A stretch of 64,000 nt of DNA from the NCBI RefSeq assembly GCF_022259695.1, contig NZ_CP092099.1:3494001-3558000 (forward strand), in the 5' to 3' direction. Source of the stretch: Flaviramulus sp. BrNp1-15 (GTDB lineage: Bacteria > Bacteroidota > Bacteroidia > Flavobacteriales > Flavobacteriaceae). Below the pieces are notes generated by a model. That model was not told the origin of the DNA. It did not search any database and saw only the letters and a list, made by a program, of their open reading frames with translations. Numbering within the stretch: position 1 is the first letter of the stretch; every line of letters starts with the position of its first letter. The position numbers and the translations under genes were made by a program. This document shows positions 55,631-64,000 of the stretch, one piece after another.

Positions 55631-56143
55631 ATGAAATTATCCAAACGCTCTATTTTTATTGCTCTAGTTATTATCTTAACTATTGCTACAGATCAAATTT
55701 CTAAAGTAATTGTTAGAGCTAATATTGACTTAAGAACCGAAATTAACCCAGGAGAACGTATCCCATTAATTGGTGAAGCTTTCATTATGATGAATGTTGA
55801 GAATGAAGGTGCTTTTCTTGGAATGGGTAGCGAATTAAATGAAACGCTTAGAGTTATATTATTACTTATATTACCAATACTAGTTTTAGGCTTTGTTTTA
55901 CGGCATATTTTAAAAGATAAATCTTTAGATAACTGGTCTCTATTTGCTTTTTCTAGTATTATAGGAGGTGGTATTGCTAATGTTTTTGATAGAATAGCCT
56001 TTGGAAAAGTTACCGATTTCTTATTTATTGATCTAGGAGGAGTTTTTAAAACTGGTATTTTTAATTTGGCAGATTTATCGGTTACCACCGGAATGATTAT
56101 TTTGGTAATAACAAGTCTAAAAAAGAAAAAGGTTGCTAATTAG
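55631..56143 (+). CDS. lspA: Lipoprotein signal peptidase
   Basis: A 170-residue four-helix membrane protease (signal peptidase II) that matures lipoproteins, many of which occur in this window. The conserved blocks GGGIANVFDR (112-121), VTDF (127-130) and FNLADLSVT (144-152) place the catalytic Asp pair at 129 and 148, 19 residues apart as in characterised LspA. The last codons and the stop lie inside a terminator hairpin. Confidence 0.95.
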   Translation: MKLSKRSIFIALVIILTIATDQISKVIVRANIDLRTEINPGERIPLIGEAFIMMNVENEGAFLGMGSELNETLRVILLLILPILVLGFVLRHILKDKSLDNWSLFAFSSIIGGGIANVFDRIAFGKVTDFLFIDLGGVFKTGIFNLADLSVTTGMIILVITSLKKKKVAN

Positions 56144-56160
56144 CAACCTTTTTCTTTTTT
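56121..56160. terminator. Bidirectional terminator overlapping the lspA stop codon
   Basis: GGTTGCTAATTAGCAACC (56131-56148) is a perfect palindrome flanked by A-rich and T-rich tracts (AAAAGAAAAA / TTTTTCTTTTTT). The lspA stop TAG is at 56141-56143, inside the palindrome. It also lies just past the 3' end of the convergent galE gene. Confidence 0.88.
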
Positions 56161-56166
56161 ATTTTT

Positions 56167-57186
56167 TTAAGATCTAACTTTCTGTTCCCATTTCCATGCT
56201 GAAAGCATAGCTTCATCTAAAGTTAACTTTGTTTCCCAACCTAATTCATTATTTGCTTTTTTTGTATCTGCGTATGCGGATATAATATCGCCTTCTCTTC
56301 TTCCTACTTTTTTATAGTTTAATTTCTTTCCAGAAGCCTTCTCAAAAGATTTAATTACATCTAAAACAGAACTCCCTTTACCTGTACCTAGATTAAAAGT
56401 CTCGTACCTCTCTTTATTTTTATTATTAAGTAATCTTTCTAAAGCTATAACATGAGCTTTTGCTAAATCGACCACGTGAATATAATCACGAATACATGTA
56501 CCATCTGGAGTTGGGTAATCATCTCCAAAAACAGATAATTGTTCACGTAAACCTATTGCTGTTTGTGTAATAAATGGCACTAAATTTTGTGGGACACCAA
56601 TTGGCAATTCTCCTATTTCTGTTGACTCATGCGCACCAACAGGATTAAAATATCTAAGTGCAATTGCTTTTAAATTTGGTATTGCTTTACATGTATCACT
56701 AATGATTTCTTCACCAATCTGTTTTGTGTTCCCATAAGGCGATTCTGCTTGTTTTACAGGCGCATTTTCTGTTATTGGTAACTCATCTGCTTGTCCATAA
56801 ACTGTACAAGATGAGCTAAATATAAAATTTGCTTTTGGTAGTTTTCTTAATTCTTTTAGAATATAAACCAAAGTTCCAATATTATTTTCATAATATAACA
56901 ATGGTTCTTTTACACTTTCTCCAACAGCCTTACTAGCTGCAAAATGAATTACACCTTTAATATCGTTATGTTTTGCAAAAAAGGCTTCAACTTCAGCTTT
57001 TTCTTTTAAATCTAACTTTTCAAAAATGGGTGTTTTTCCTGTTATTGCAGTTATTCCATCTAATACCTTAATAGATGAGTTTGATAAATCGTCAATTATT
57101 ACAACCTCATAACCTTCATTTTGTAATTCAACAACGGTGTGCGATCCAATAAAACCTAATCCTCCTGTTACTAATACTTTATCCAT
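56167..57186 (-). CDS. galE: UDP-glucose 4-epimerase
   Basis: A 339-residue short-chain dehydrogenase-fold epimerase. NAD binds at VTGGLGFIGSHTVVEL, the active site is SSCTVYGQ with YGNTKQIGEE (Tyr-x3-Lys), and RYFNPVGAHESTEIGE and DYPTPDGTCIRDYIHV are GalE-specific. It overlaps the DegT aminotransferase gene by 8 nt and should supply UDP-galactose-type sugars for surface glycans. Confidence 0.95.
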   Translation of the reverse strand: MDKVLVTGGLGFIGSHTVVELQNEGYEVVIIDDLSNSSIKVLDGITAITGKTPIFEKLDLKEKAEVEAFFAKHNDIKGVIHFAASKAVGESVKEPLLYYENNIGTLVYILKELRKLPKANFIFSSSCTVYGQADELPITENAPVKQAESPYGNTKQIGEEIISDTCKAIPNLKAIALRYFNPVGAHESTEIGELPIGVPQNLVPFITQTAIGLREQLSVFGDDYPTPDGTCIRDYIHVVDLAKAHVIALERLLNNKNKERYETFNLGTGKGSSVLDVIKSFEKASGKKLNYKKVGRREGDIISAYADTKKANNELGWETKLTLDEAMLSAWKWEQKVRS

Positions 57187-58336
57187 TTACAAATTTTATA
57201 ATTGTTGATGTAATAAATTCTATTTGCTCATCATCCAATTCTGTATGCATTGGTAATGAAATTACTTCTTTAACCAACTGATTGGTTACCCTAAAATCTT
57301 CTTCATTATAACGGCTATCTTTATATGCTTTTTGATTATGAAGTGGAATAGGATAGTAGACACCACATGGAATTCCTTTTTCATTTAAATGCTTAACCAA
57401 TGCATCTCTATCTATTCCTTTTATTTTTAGAGTATACTGATGAAAAACATGACAATCACAAGTGTCGCATATACCTTCACATTCCTTATTAACTGTAACA
57501 GGTGTGATTATACTTTCTATGTTTTTAAAAGCTTCATTATACTTTTTAGCAGCATTTTGTCTTGCTTTATTATAGTTATCTAAATGAGGTAATTTTGCAT
57601 TTAAAACAGCCGCTTGAATACTATCTAAGCGAGAATTAACACCCACAACATCATGATGATAACGTTCATACATACCATGATTTACAATACCTCTAATAGT
57701 GTGCGCTAAATCATCATCATTTGTAAAAATAGCACCACCATCTCCATAGCAACCTAAGTTTTTAGACGGAAAAAATGATGTTGCACCAACATTTCCAATA
57801 GTTCCAGCTTTAACCTTATTGCCATTTTTATAAGTATAATTTGCCCCTATAGCCTGTGCATTATCTTCAATAACATATAAATTATGCTCTTGAGCAATTT
57901 CCATTATGGCTTCAATATTTGCACATTGTCCAAATAAATGTACAGGTACAATAGCTTTAGTTTTTGGTGTAATAGCCTTTTTGATAGCTTCAATGTTAAT
58001 ATTGAAATCATCTTCGTTTACATCTACCAAAACAGGTGTTAATTGTAATAAAGCTATAACCTCTACGGTAGCAGCAAAAGTAAAATCGGCAGTAATTACT
58101 TCATCACCTGGCTTTAAGCCCAAGCCCATCATTGCTATTTGTAAAGCATCAGTACCATTTGCGCATGGAATTACATGTTTTACGCCTAAATACTGCTCTA
58201 AATTCCTTTGAAATTCATGAACTTTTGGTCCATTAATAAATGCTGTAGTTTCAATAACTTCTTGAATTGAAGGATTAACGACATCTTTTATATCGTTATA
58301 CTGACCTTTTAGGTCAACCATTTGAATTTTCTTCAT
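57179..58336 (-). CDS. DegT/DnrJ/EryC1/StrS-family sugar aminotransferase
   Basis: A 385-residue PLP enzyme that aminates nucleotide keto sugars. The PLP Lys192 is in FFPSKNLGCYGDGGA; GTDALQIAMMGLGLKPGDEV and EDNAQAIGA are family blocks. HVFHQYTL and GVYYPIPLH are near the C-terminus. Just before HVFHQ there are four closely spaced cysteines (286, 290, 293, 295), an addition that occurs in some relatives. Context with galE and waaA suggests polysaccharide or LPS sugar synthesis. Confidence 0.92.
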   Translation of the reverse strand: MKKIQMVDLKGQYNDIKDVVNPSIQEVIETTAFINGPKVHEFQRNLEQYLGVKHVIPCANGTDALQIAMMGLGLKPGDEVITADFTFAATVEVIALLQLTPVLVDVNEDDFNINIEAIKKAITPKTKAIVPVHLFGQCANIEAIMEIAQEHNLYVIEDNAQAIGANYTYKNGNKVKAGTIGNVGATSFFPSKNLGCYGDGGAIFTNDDDLAHTIRGIVNHGMYERYHHDVVGVNSRLDSIQAAVLNAKLPHLDNYNKARQNAAKKYNEAFKNIESIITPVTVNKECEGICDTCDCHVFHQYTLKIKGIDRDALVKHLNEKGIPCGVYYPIPLHNQKAYKDSRYNEEDFRVTNQLVKEVISLPMHTELDDEQIEFITSTIIKFVNG

Positions 58337-58403
58337 TTAAAAAAAATTATAGTCTGTTTAGTTGAGAAAAAACTAAGACTAATTTTAATGAATACCCTTT
58401 GTG

Positions 58404-58447
58404 GGTTAACATATAACAAAATTACAAAAATGATTAACGTTAACCAA
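58404..58447 (-). promoter_or_regulatory. DegT-galE promoter with flanking inverted repeat
   Basis: On the minus strand TTG (58447-58445) and TAATTTTG (58424-58417) are 20 nt apart. GGTTAAC (58404-58410) and GTTAACC (58439-58445) form an inverted repeat that brackets the -7 element, so a regulator site overlapping the promoter is possible. Confidence 0.6.
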
Positions 58448-58465
58448 TGAATTTATTTTAAAGAA

Positions 58466-59728
58466 ATGTATTTTAGCATCAAAGGAAAAATATTGCGTTT
58501 TATATATAACATAGGAATTCATATCACAGATTTTGCTTTAAAATGTATTGCATTTTTTAACTATAAAATAAATCTTGGAGTAAAAGGTAGAAGAACCACT
58601 TTTAAAACTTTAAACGAGAAATTAAATAAAAAAGATAAAACGTTATGGTTTCATTGTGCTTCTTTAGGTGAATACGAACAAGGACTACCTGTTTTTAAAG
58701 AGTTAAGAAAGCACTATAACAAACATAAAATTGTACTAAGTTTCTTTTCGCCATCGGGTTATGAAATTCGTAAAAACTCTCCCATTGCAGACGTTGTAGT
58801 TTACCTACCAATTGATACAAAAAAAAATGCTAAACAATTTTTAAATATTGTAAACCCAGAACTTACCATTTTTGTTAAATATGATATTTGGCCTAATTTT
58901 TTGAAAGAAATAAAACAGAGAAATTTACGTGCCATTTTAATCTCTGCAACTTTTAGAAAAAATCAATCTTATTTTAAATTTTATGGTGCAGAATTAAAAC
59001 AAGCTTTATTTGCTTTTGAACATATTTTTACTCAAAATGAAGATTCTAAAATTTTATTAGAATCAATAGGCTACAACAATATAATTGTTTCAGGAGACAC
59101 AAGATTTGATCGTGTTTACAGTCAGTTGAATATTGATAACACTTTAGATTATATTGAAAATTTCAAAAACAATAAATTGTGTGTTGTCGCTGGTAGCACA
59201 TGGCCAGAAGGTGAAGAATTATTAATTAATTTTATTAACTCTGAAGCATCAAAAAATGTGAAATTTATTATTGCTCCGCATAACATCAAACCTTCTCAAA
59301 TTAAAAATATTCAAGAAAACATAAAAAAAGAAACTGTTTTATTTTCTGAAAAAGAACAAAAACAAGTCTCTAATGCAGAGGTTTTTATTTTAGACACCAT
59401 AGGCATCCTTTCAAAAACATATAACTATGCAGATATTGCTTATGTTGGAGGCGCAATAGGAAATACAGGCTTACATAACACATTAGAACCTGCAGTTTTT
59501 GGAGTCCCTATAATTATTGGTAATAATCATCAAAAATTTCCAGAAGCTCAAGCCATGATAAAAAATGGTGGAATGTTTTCAGTTTCTAATCAAAATGAAT
59601 TCAATACAATTTTAACCCAATTGATTGATGATAAAGAATTAAGGCTAAACTCTGGAGATAAAAACTACAGCTATATCAAAAAAAATAGAGGTGCCGTCGT
59701 CCAAATACTTAATTATTTACGTATATAG
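58466..59728 (+). CDS. waaA: 3-deoxy-D-manno-octulosonic acid (Kdo) transferase
   Basis: A 420-residue GT-B glycosyltransferase that adds Kdo to lipid A. LWFHCASLGEYEQGLPVF (near residue 55) contains the catalytic Glu; VKYDIWPNFL, ISATFRKNQSYFKFY and the C-terminal YVGGAIGNTGLHNTLEPAVFG (in part) are WaaA signatures. A hydrophobic N-terminus anchors it to the inner membrane. It is divergent from the DegT-galE pair. Confidence 0.94.
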   Translation: MYFSIKGKILRFIYNIGIHITDFALKCIAFFNYKINLGVKGRRTTFKTLNEKLNKKDKTLWFHCASLGEYEQGLPVFKELRKHYNKHKIVLSFFSPSGYEIRKNSPIADVVVYLPIDTKKNAKQFLNIVNPELTIFVKYDIWPNFLKEIKQRNLRAILISATFRKNQSYFKFYGAELKQALFAFEHIFTQNEDSKILLESIGYNNIIVSGDTRFDRVYSQLNIDNTLDYIENFKNNKLCVVAGSTWPEGEELLINFINSEASKNVKFIIAPHNIKPSQIKNIQENIKKETVLFSEKEQKQVSNAEVFILDTIGILSKTYNYADIAYVGGAIGNTGLHNTLEPAVFGVPIIIGNNHQKFPEAQAMIKNGGMFSVSNQNEFNTILTQLIDDKELRLNSGDKNYSYIKKNRGAVVQILNYLRI

Positions 59729-59831
59729 TATATTTCTATCAAGAATTACTCAAAAACTGTTAATTTTTGATAAAAAGTCATTAAATTGGCATTTGACTAA
59801 AATAATTAACAAACACTAAAAACAAAAACCA

Positions 59832-60140
59832 ATGAAAAAATTATTATTAAGTACTATTTTGTTGTTAGCTTTAAGTATAAGCTTTACGTCTTGTAGAGAC
59901 ACAAAAAAGGCTGATTCTATAGAAGATGCTGTTGAAAATGCTGCAGATGCTGTAGAAGATGCAGCTGATGATGCAGTTGATGCTGCTGGAGACGCTGCTG
60001 ATGCTGCAGGTGAAGCTGTAGAAGACGCTGCTAATGCTGCTGGCGAGGCAGTTGACAAAGCTGTTGATGCTGCTGGTGAAACAGCAGATAAAGCTGCTGA
60101 TGCAGTAAAAAAAGAAGCAAATAAGCTTAAAGCAGACTAA
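59832..60140 (+). CDS. Small Ala/Asp-rich repeat lipoprotein
   Basis: A 102-residue protein with a lipoprotein signal (SFTSCRD, Cys21). The mature part is built of short Ala-rich units such as DAVENAADAVEDAADDA, DAAGDAADAAGEAV and DKAVDAAGETADKAADAV, predicted as one long amphipathic helix. The pattern resembles LEA-like or YtxH-like envelope proteins. No enzymatic motif is visible. Antisense frames here are by-products of the repeated codons. Confidence 0.8.
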   Translation: MKKLLLSTILLLALSISFTSCRDTKKADSIEDAVENAADAVEDAADDAVDAAGDAADAAGEAVEDAANAAGEAVDKAVDAAGETADKAADAVKKEANKLKAD

Positions 60141-60164
60141 TTTATAGAACTGTTTGAAAAATTT

Positions 60165-60190
60165 AAAACCACCTAATTAGGTGGTTTTTT
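60165..60190 (+). terminator. Terminator of the Ala-rich lipoprotein gene
   Basis: AAAACCACCTAATTAGGTGGTTTT (a 24-nt palindrome, arms cited as ACCACCT/AGGTGGT) runs into a T-tract, 25 nt after the stop codon. Confidence 0.9.
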
Positions 60191-60242
60191 TATGGGGAAA
60201 ACTTAACAGTAAAAGGGTAAAAATCATTAAAAATATTTCTAC

Positions 60243-60250
60243 TATTTTTG
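60243..60250 (+). promoter_or_regulatory. TATTTTTG (-7-like) before the coiled-coil protein gene
   Basis: TATTTTTG lies 36 nt before the ATG at 60287. No TTG at the usual spacing is present, so it is only a partial promoter match. Confidence 0.35.
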
Positions 60251-60286
60251 AATAACTAAAAACTTAAATCTTACCATACTTAAAAC

Positions 60287-61900
60287 ATGCGATTAATTTT
60301 TAAAGTAGTTGTTTATACACTTCTATTTATTTCTCCTTATAATACATTTTCGCAAGAAAAGAATATTGTCTCAAAATTTATTGAGGACGGTAATCTTTAT
60401 AAAAGTTTAAATAACCACTCAGAACCCTTAATCCAGTTTAAAGAAAATGAAAAATGTTTGGTTATTGATTATTTAGGTCAGTACACTTATAAAGTAAAAT
60501 ATAAAGACGTAGAGGGATATGTGAAAGATGAATTTTTAGATGTTAATGAAAACATGATGGATTTATACTTTGCTTATGAAGAAAAACAAAGACTAAAAGC
60601 TATTCAAGAAAAAGAAGAAAGACGAAAAAAAAGAGAACGTTTAACCAAACCTATTGATTCTGATATTATTGAACAAAAACAACAAGAAGCTCTGGAAACT
60701 ATCAAAAAGCTTCAAAAAAAGAATGATTCAATAGCCAAAGTAGAAGAAAAGAAAAGACTAGAAGCAATTGAAGCAGAAAGAATAAAACAAGAACAACTTA
60801 ATCAAAAAAGAAAATTAGACTCTATTACAAAAGCTGAAGAAGAAAACAAAAAACATTTGGAAACACTTAGGGTTTCTAATGAAAAACACATTCAACAAAA
60901 AAATCAAAAGACACTAGATTCCATTGCTAAAGCTAAGCAAGAATTAGAAGCGTTAAGACTTATTAATGAACAGTACCTTGAAGAAAAAAAACAAAGAGAA
61001 CTGGACTCTATTGCCAAAGTCAAACAAGAGCTTGAAGCTTTAAGAATAGCTAATGAAAAATATCTTAAGCAAAAACAAGGAGAAGAAAAAAAAGCTCTTA
61101 AAGCTGCCCAAAAACTCAAAATAAAACAAGACTCAATTGCAAAAGTAGTAGAAGAAAAAAAATTAGAAGAATTAAAGGCAGAAAGAATTAAGAAAGATCA
61201 ATTAATCAAAAAAAGAAAATTTGACTCTATTGCCAATATTAAGGAAATCCAAAGAAAACAACAGAAAGCTCTTGAAGCAGCTAAACAGCTTCAAAAAGAA
61301 CAAGATTCAATTACCAGAGTTGAAGAAAGGAACAGACTAGAAGCTATAGAAGCAGAAAAAATAAAACAAGAAGAACTTAACCAAAAAATAAAATTAGATA
61401 CTATTACTAATATTAAAGAAGAAGAAGAAGAAGAAGAAGAAGAAGAAGAAGAAGAAGAATCTGTTTTGGAAAGGTTAAAAATGAGAAAGACCTGTCATTA
61501 TACTATAAATGAATATGACGAATTTTACAAACAAGCCACTATTAGAACAGAACCTTACTGGATTAGTGAAAATTTAACCATAGAATTATACAAACAAGGT
61601 AGAAGCACAAATATCTTTTTTAATTTATCTAAAGATTTAGGTTGTGCCAGCTACCTATCTAACAATAGGTCTACCGTGAAAGTTACACTTGAAAACAATC
61701 AAACAATCACATTTTATCACTCATGGAATATTGAATGTGGAGAATTTAATTTTAAAGGACGTCTATCAAACTCTCAAATAATGAAATTAAAATATTCCCC
61801 AATTAAATCCATAAGATTTCGAGGTACTGAAAAAACTCATGAAATCACAAATATTGATTACAAAGAGTTTTTTATTGATAAGTTAAAATGTATTGAATAA
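60287..61900 (+). CDS. Secreted coiled-coil repeat protein with poly-Glu tract
   Basis: A 537-residue protein of unknown function. Residues 1-22 are a signal peptide (YNTFSQ). Residues about 25-88 look like a bacterial SH3-type domain (YKVKYKDVEGYVKDEFLDV). Residues about 95-395 are a highly charged coiled coil with imperfect repeats built on LDSIAKxKQELEALRxxNEqYL (e.g. near 205 and 235). A run of 14 Glu (about 378-391) is encoded by (GAA)14. Residues about 395-537 form a separate C-terminal domain with RKTCHYTINEYDEFYKQ and several Cys. A periplasmic or surface structural role is an inference. Confidence 0.8.
   Translation: MRLIFKVVVYTLLFISPYNTFSQEKNIVSKFIEDGNLYKSLNNHSEPLIQFKENEKCLVIDYLGQYTYKVKYKDVEGYVKDEFLDVNENMMDLYFAYEEKQRLKAIQEKEERRKKRERLTKPIDSDIIEQKQQEALETIKKLQKKNDSIAKVEEKKRLEAIEAERIKQEQLNQKRKLDSITKAEEENKKHLETLRVSNEKHIQQKNQKTLDSIAKAKQELEALRLINEQYLEEKKQRELDSIAKVKQELEALRIANEKYLKQKQGEEKKALKAAQKLKIKQDSIAKVVEEKKLEELKAERIKKDQLIKKRKFDSIANIKEIQRKQQKALEAAKQLQKEQDSITRVEERNRLEAIEAEKIKQEELNQKIKLDTITNIKEEEEEEEEEEEEEESVLERLKMRKTCHYTINEYDEFYKQATIRTEPYWISENLTIELYKQGRSTNIFFNLSKDLGCASYLSNNRSTVKVTLENNQTITFYHSWNIECGEFNFKGRLSNSQIMKLKYSPIKSIRFRGTEKTHEITNIDYKEFFIDKLKCIE
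61418..61459 (+). repeat. (GAA)14 trinucleotide microsatellite inside the coiled-coil gene
   Basis: Fourteen uninterrupted GAA codons encode a Glu tract. Length changes by slippage would keep the frame and only vary the number of Glu residues. Confidence 0.95.
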
Positions 61901-61901
61901 A

Positions 61902-61932
61902 AAAAGCCTCATCTAATAAAAGATAAGGCTTT
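61902..61932 (+). terminator. Terminator-like hairpin after the coiled-coil gene
   Basis: AAGCCT[C]ATCT pairs with AGAT[A]AGGCTT (61904-61914 with 61921-61931), loop AATAAA. The 3' T-run is short, and an A-tract precedes the stem, so on the minus strand it also fits a terminator for the tRNA transcript. Confidence 0.65.
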
Positions 61933-61934
61933 AG

Positions 61935-62018
61935 TACTGAAGGCGGGACTTGAACCCGCACGGACTAATGTCCATTGGATTTTAAGTCCAACGTGTCTAC
62001 CAATTCCACCACTTCAGC
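61935..62018 (-). tRNA. tRNA-Leu (TAA)
   Basis: An 84-nt type II tRNA with a long variable arm. The anticodon stem is TTGGA/TCCAA with loop CTTAAAA and anticodon TAA; the T arm contains GGTTCAAGTCC. The acceptor stem GCTGAAG/CTTCAGT ends in a G-T pair. CCA is not encoded. It lies 28 nt downstream of tRNA-Gly in the same transcript. Confidence 0.95.
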
Positions 62019-62046
62019 AACTTGGTATATTTTAAGAAAGTATCAG

Positions 62047-62118
62047 AGCGAAAGACGGGATTTGAACCCGCGACCCTCACCTTGGCAAGGTGATGCTCTA
62101 CCCCTGAGCTACTTTCGC
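62047..62118 (-). tRNA. tRNA-Gly (GCC)
   Basis: A 72-nt tRNA with acceptor stem GCGAAAG/CTTTCGC. The anticodon stem TCACC/GGTGA carries loop TTGCCAA with anticodon GCC; the T arm contains GGTTCAAATCC. CCA is not encoded. It precedes tRNA-Leu on the minus strand. Confidence 0.97.
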
Positions 62119-62157
62119 AGTCTTTTTAATGAACGTGCAATATCGCTATTGCGGATG

Positions 62158-62186
62158 CAAATTTAAAATATTTCTACTAAATCCAA
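62158..62186 (-). promoter_or_regulatory. Promoter of the tRNA-Gly/tRNA-Leu transcript
   Basis: On the minus strand TTG (62186-62184) and TAAATTTG (62165-62158) are 18 nt apart. A short hairpin GCAATA/TATTGC (62137-62152) would form the 5' end of the precursor. Confidence 0.65.
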
Positions 62187-62216
62187 AGCCTTTTGTGAAA
62201 ATAAATGAAATTTATT

Positions 62217-64000
62217 TTAAGCTTGTTTTTTTTTGACTAACATTCGCTTAATTTCGTTGAGTTTCATAAGCGCCTCAACTGGCGTAAGTGTATCAATATC
62301 AGTATGCAATATTTCGTCTTTTATATTTTCAAGTAATGGGTCGTCTAAATTAAAAAAACTAAGCTGCATTTCATCTTTTATAGATTTTACCTTATCGGTA
62401 AGCTCTTCACTAGAATGTGACTGCTCTAATTTCTCTAAAATTTTATTCGCGCGACGCAAAACCTGTTGTGGCATACCTGCCATTTTTGCAACATGAATTC
62501 CAAAACTATGTGCACTACCTCCTTCTACAAGTTTTCTTAAAAAAAGCACATTATCTTTTAATTCTTTAACTGAAACATTAAAGTTTTTTATGCGTGGAAA
62601 AGTTTCTGTCATTTCATTAAGCTCATGGTAATGCGTTGCAAATAACGTTTTTGGTTTTGCAGGATGCTCATGCAAATATTCGCTTATTGCCCATGCTATT
62701 GATATACCATCATAAGTACTAGTTCCACGACCAATTTCGTCTAACAACACCAAACTTCTATCGGAGATATTATTTAAGATAGATGCTGTTTCATTCATTT
62801 CTACCATAAAAGTAGATTCTCCCATTGAAATATTATCACTAGCTCCTACTCTGGTAAAAATTTTATCTACCAAACCTATTCTAGCCTCTTTAGCTGGAAC
62901 AAAACTTCCTATTTGAGCGAGTAAAACTATTAAAGCTGTTTGACGCAAAATAGCAGATTTACCAGACATATTTGGCCCTGTAATCATGATGATTTGTTGA
63001 CTAGTTGTATCTAAAAACACATCGTTAGCTATATATGCTTCGCCTATTGGTAATTGTTTTTCTATAACAGGATGGCGACCTTCTTTTATTTCTAAATCGA
63101 ATGATTCATCAATAACTGGATAGATATAATTATTATCTTTTGCTAGTTGCGAAAAACCACATAAACAATCTAATTGCCCAATTAAATAAGCATTTTGTTG
63201 AACCACTTTAATGTATTGATTCATCCAACTTACCAATTCTGCAAACAGTTGTTGCTCTATAGCTAAAATACGTTCTTCTGCACCTAAAATTTTCGCTTCG
63301 TATTCTTTAAGTTCTTCTGTAATGTAACGTTCTGCACTTACTAAAGTTTGCTTACGAATCCATTCTTGAGGAACTTTATCTTTATGCGTATTTCTAACTT
63401 CTATATAATACCCAAAAACATTGTTTGAAGCTATTTTAAGCGAAGTTATTCCTGTTCGCTCACTTTCTCGCTCCAACATATTATCCAGATAATCTTTTCC
63501 AGATTTTGATAAACCTCTTAACTCATCTAATTCTTCAGAAAAACCTGTTGCTATAGAATTGCCTTTTAAAACATTTACTGGTGCATCTTCGTTTAGTGTT
63601 TCTTTAATTTTTTCTCGAAGCACATTACAACTTTGTAGTGTATCACCAATAATTTTAAGCGATTCATTATCGCAATTTGAAGCTAAAGATTTAATGGGAA
63701 CAATAGCTTCGAGTGAGTTTTTAAGCTGAATAACCTCACGTGGATTCACTTTTCCTGTTGCGGTTTTTGAAATTAATCGTTCTAAATCGCCAATATGCTT
63801 TATGTGATTTTGAATTTTTTGAAGAACCGTATTTTCTTTACTTAAAAAACTAACAACCTCGTGACGTTGTTTAATTTTTTCAATACTTTTTAAAGGCAAT
63901 GCTAACCAACGTTTTAATAAACGCCCACCCATTGGCGAGATGGTTTTATCAATAACATTTAAAAGTGTAACTGCATTGTTATTGGTAGAATTGTAAAGTT
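62217..64000 (-). CDS. mutS: DNA mismatch repair protein MutS (3' part; 5' end outside window)
   Basis: The C-terminal about 594 residues are in the window; the frame is open to the edge, with [19 protein letters not shown] crossing the apparent internal Met at 63932. The clamp/lever domains come first, then the ATPase: Walker [12 protein letters not shown], the MutS block [18 protein letters not shown], Walker [17 protein letters not shown] and [11 protein letters not shown]. The C-terminal tail includes a short dimerisation helix region. It recognises base mismatches with MutL. Confidence 0.97.
   Translation of the reverse strand, partial: LYNSTNNNAVTLLNVIDKTISPMGGRLLKRWLALPLKSIEKIKQRHEVVSFLSKENTVLQKIQNHIKHIGDLERLISKTATGKVNPREVIQLKNSLEAIVPIKSLASNCDNESLKIIGDTLQSCNVLREKIKETLNEDAPVNVLKGNSIATGFSEELDELRGLSKSGKDYLDNMLERESERTGITSLKIASNNVFGYYIEVRNTHKDKVPQEWIRKQTLVSAERYITEELKEYEAKILGAEERILAIEQQLFAELVSWMNQYIKVVQQNAYLIGQLDCLCGFSQLAKDNNYIYPVIDESFDLEIKEGRHPVIEKQLPIGEAYIANDVFLDTTSQQIIMITGPNMSGKSAILRQTALIVLLAQIGSFVPAKEARIGLVDKIFTRVGASDNISMGESTFMVEMNETASILNNISDRSLVLLDEIGRGTSTYDGISIAWAISEYLHEHPAKPKTLFATHYHELNEMTETFPRIKNFNVSVKELKDNVLFLRKLVEGGSAHSFGIHVAKMAGMPQQVLRRANKILEKLEQSHSSEELTDKVKSIKDEMQLSFFNLDDPLLENIKDEILHTDIDTLTPVEALMKLNEIKRMLVKKKQA

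Noticed and set aside
59816-60058. Minus-strand Ala/Ser-rich open frame
   Set aside because: It is the antisense reading of the repetitive Ala codons in the lipoprotein gene at 59832, with no start context or family resemblance.
61418-61459. Phase-variation by the GAA repeat
   Set aside because: Triplet slippage keeps the frame, so on/off switching is not expected; only tract length would vary.

Overview
The window is chromosomal DNA from a member of the Bacteroidota, most likely family Flavobacteriaceae. The support is an AT-rich base composition, Bacteroidota promoters of the type TTG-N18..23-TAnnTTTG, weak Shine-Dalgarno signals, a SusC/TonB-type regulatory-domain outer-membrane protein, a DUF5686 protein, a 2TM-dihydrofolate reductase fusion, a CNT nucleoside transporter with a leader extension, and an N-acyl-ornithine carbamoyltransferase of the Bacteroidota type. 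I do not assign a genus. No insertion sequence, prophage, integrase or CRISPR array is visible.

Layout. 1-2.9 kb: an outer-membrane beta-barrel protein and tRNA-Tyr. 2.95-14.5 kb (minus): one long arginine plus proline biosynthesis operon (GNAT-argG-argC-proC-argD-proA-proB-argF'-argB-argE-argH) ending in an unexpected GH11 xylanase-like lipoprotein. Its 490-nt leader holds two very small Arg-rich reading frames that probably sense arginine. 15-32.5 kb: a sugar-catabolism island of the 3-keto-glycoside type. It has a GMC dehydrogenase and its small subunit, four DUF1080 domains in three proteins, four Gfo/Idh/MocA oxidoreductases, two TIM-barrel isomerases/epimerases, an MFS transporter and an AraC regulator. 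An azurin-like lipoprotein and a GapN-like dehydrogenase sit inside it, and a perfect LacI-type palindrome precedes the second block.

32.5-39.7 kb (minus): ilvD-ilvB-ilvN-ilvC-ilvA, preceded by a complete transcription attenuator with a 19-residue leader peptide in which 11 residues are Ile, Val or Leu. 39.8-41.2 kb: metK behind a SAM-II-like riboswitch. 41.4-42 kb: a cassette-like small lipoprotein with a folded tail. 42-45.6 kb (minus): pdhB and DUF5686. 45.7-56.1 kb: mostly plus-strand housekeeping genes (etfBA, a DUF151 nuclease, a CNT transporter, thyA, 2TM-DHFR, an esterase, an FAD oxidoreductase, fabD, lspA). 56.2-59.7 kb: galE, a DegT aminotransferase and waaA. 59.8-64 kb: an Ala-rich lipoprotein, a coiled-coil protein with a (GAA)14 tract, tRNA-Leu, tRNA-Gly and the 3' part of mutS.

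The most informative unlabelled signals are regulatory RNAs: three amino-acid related leaders (Arg/Pro, Ile/Val, SAM) in one 64-kb segment, each readable directly from the DNA.
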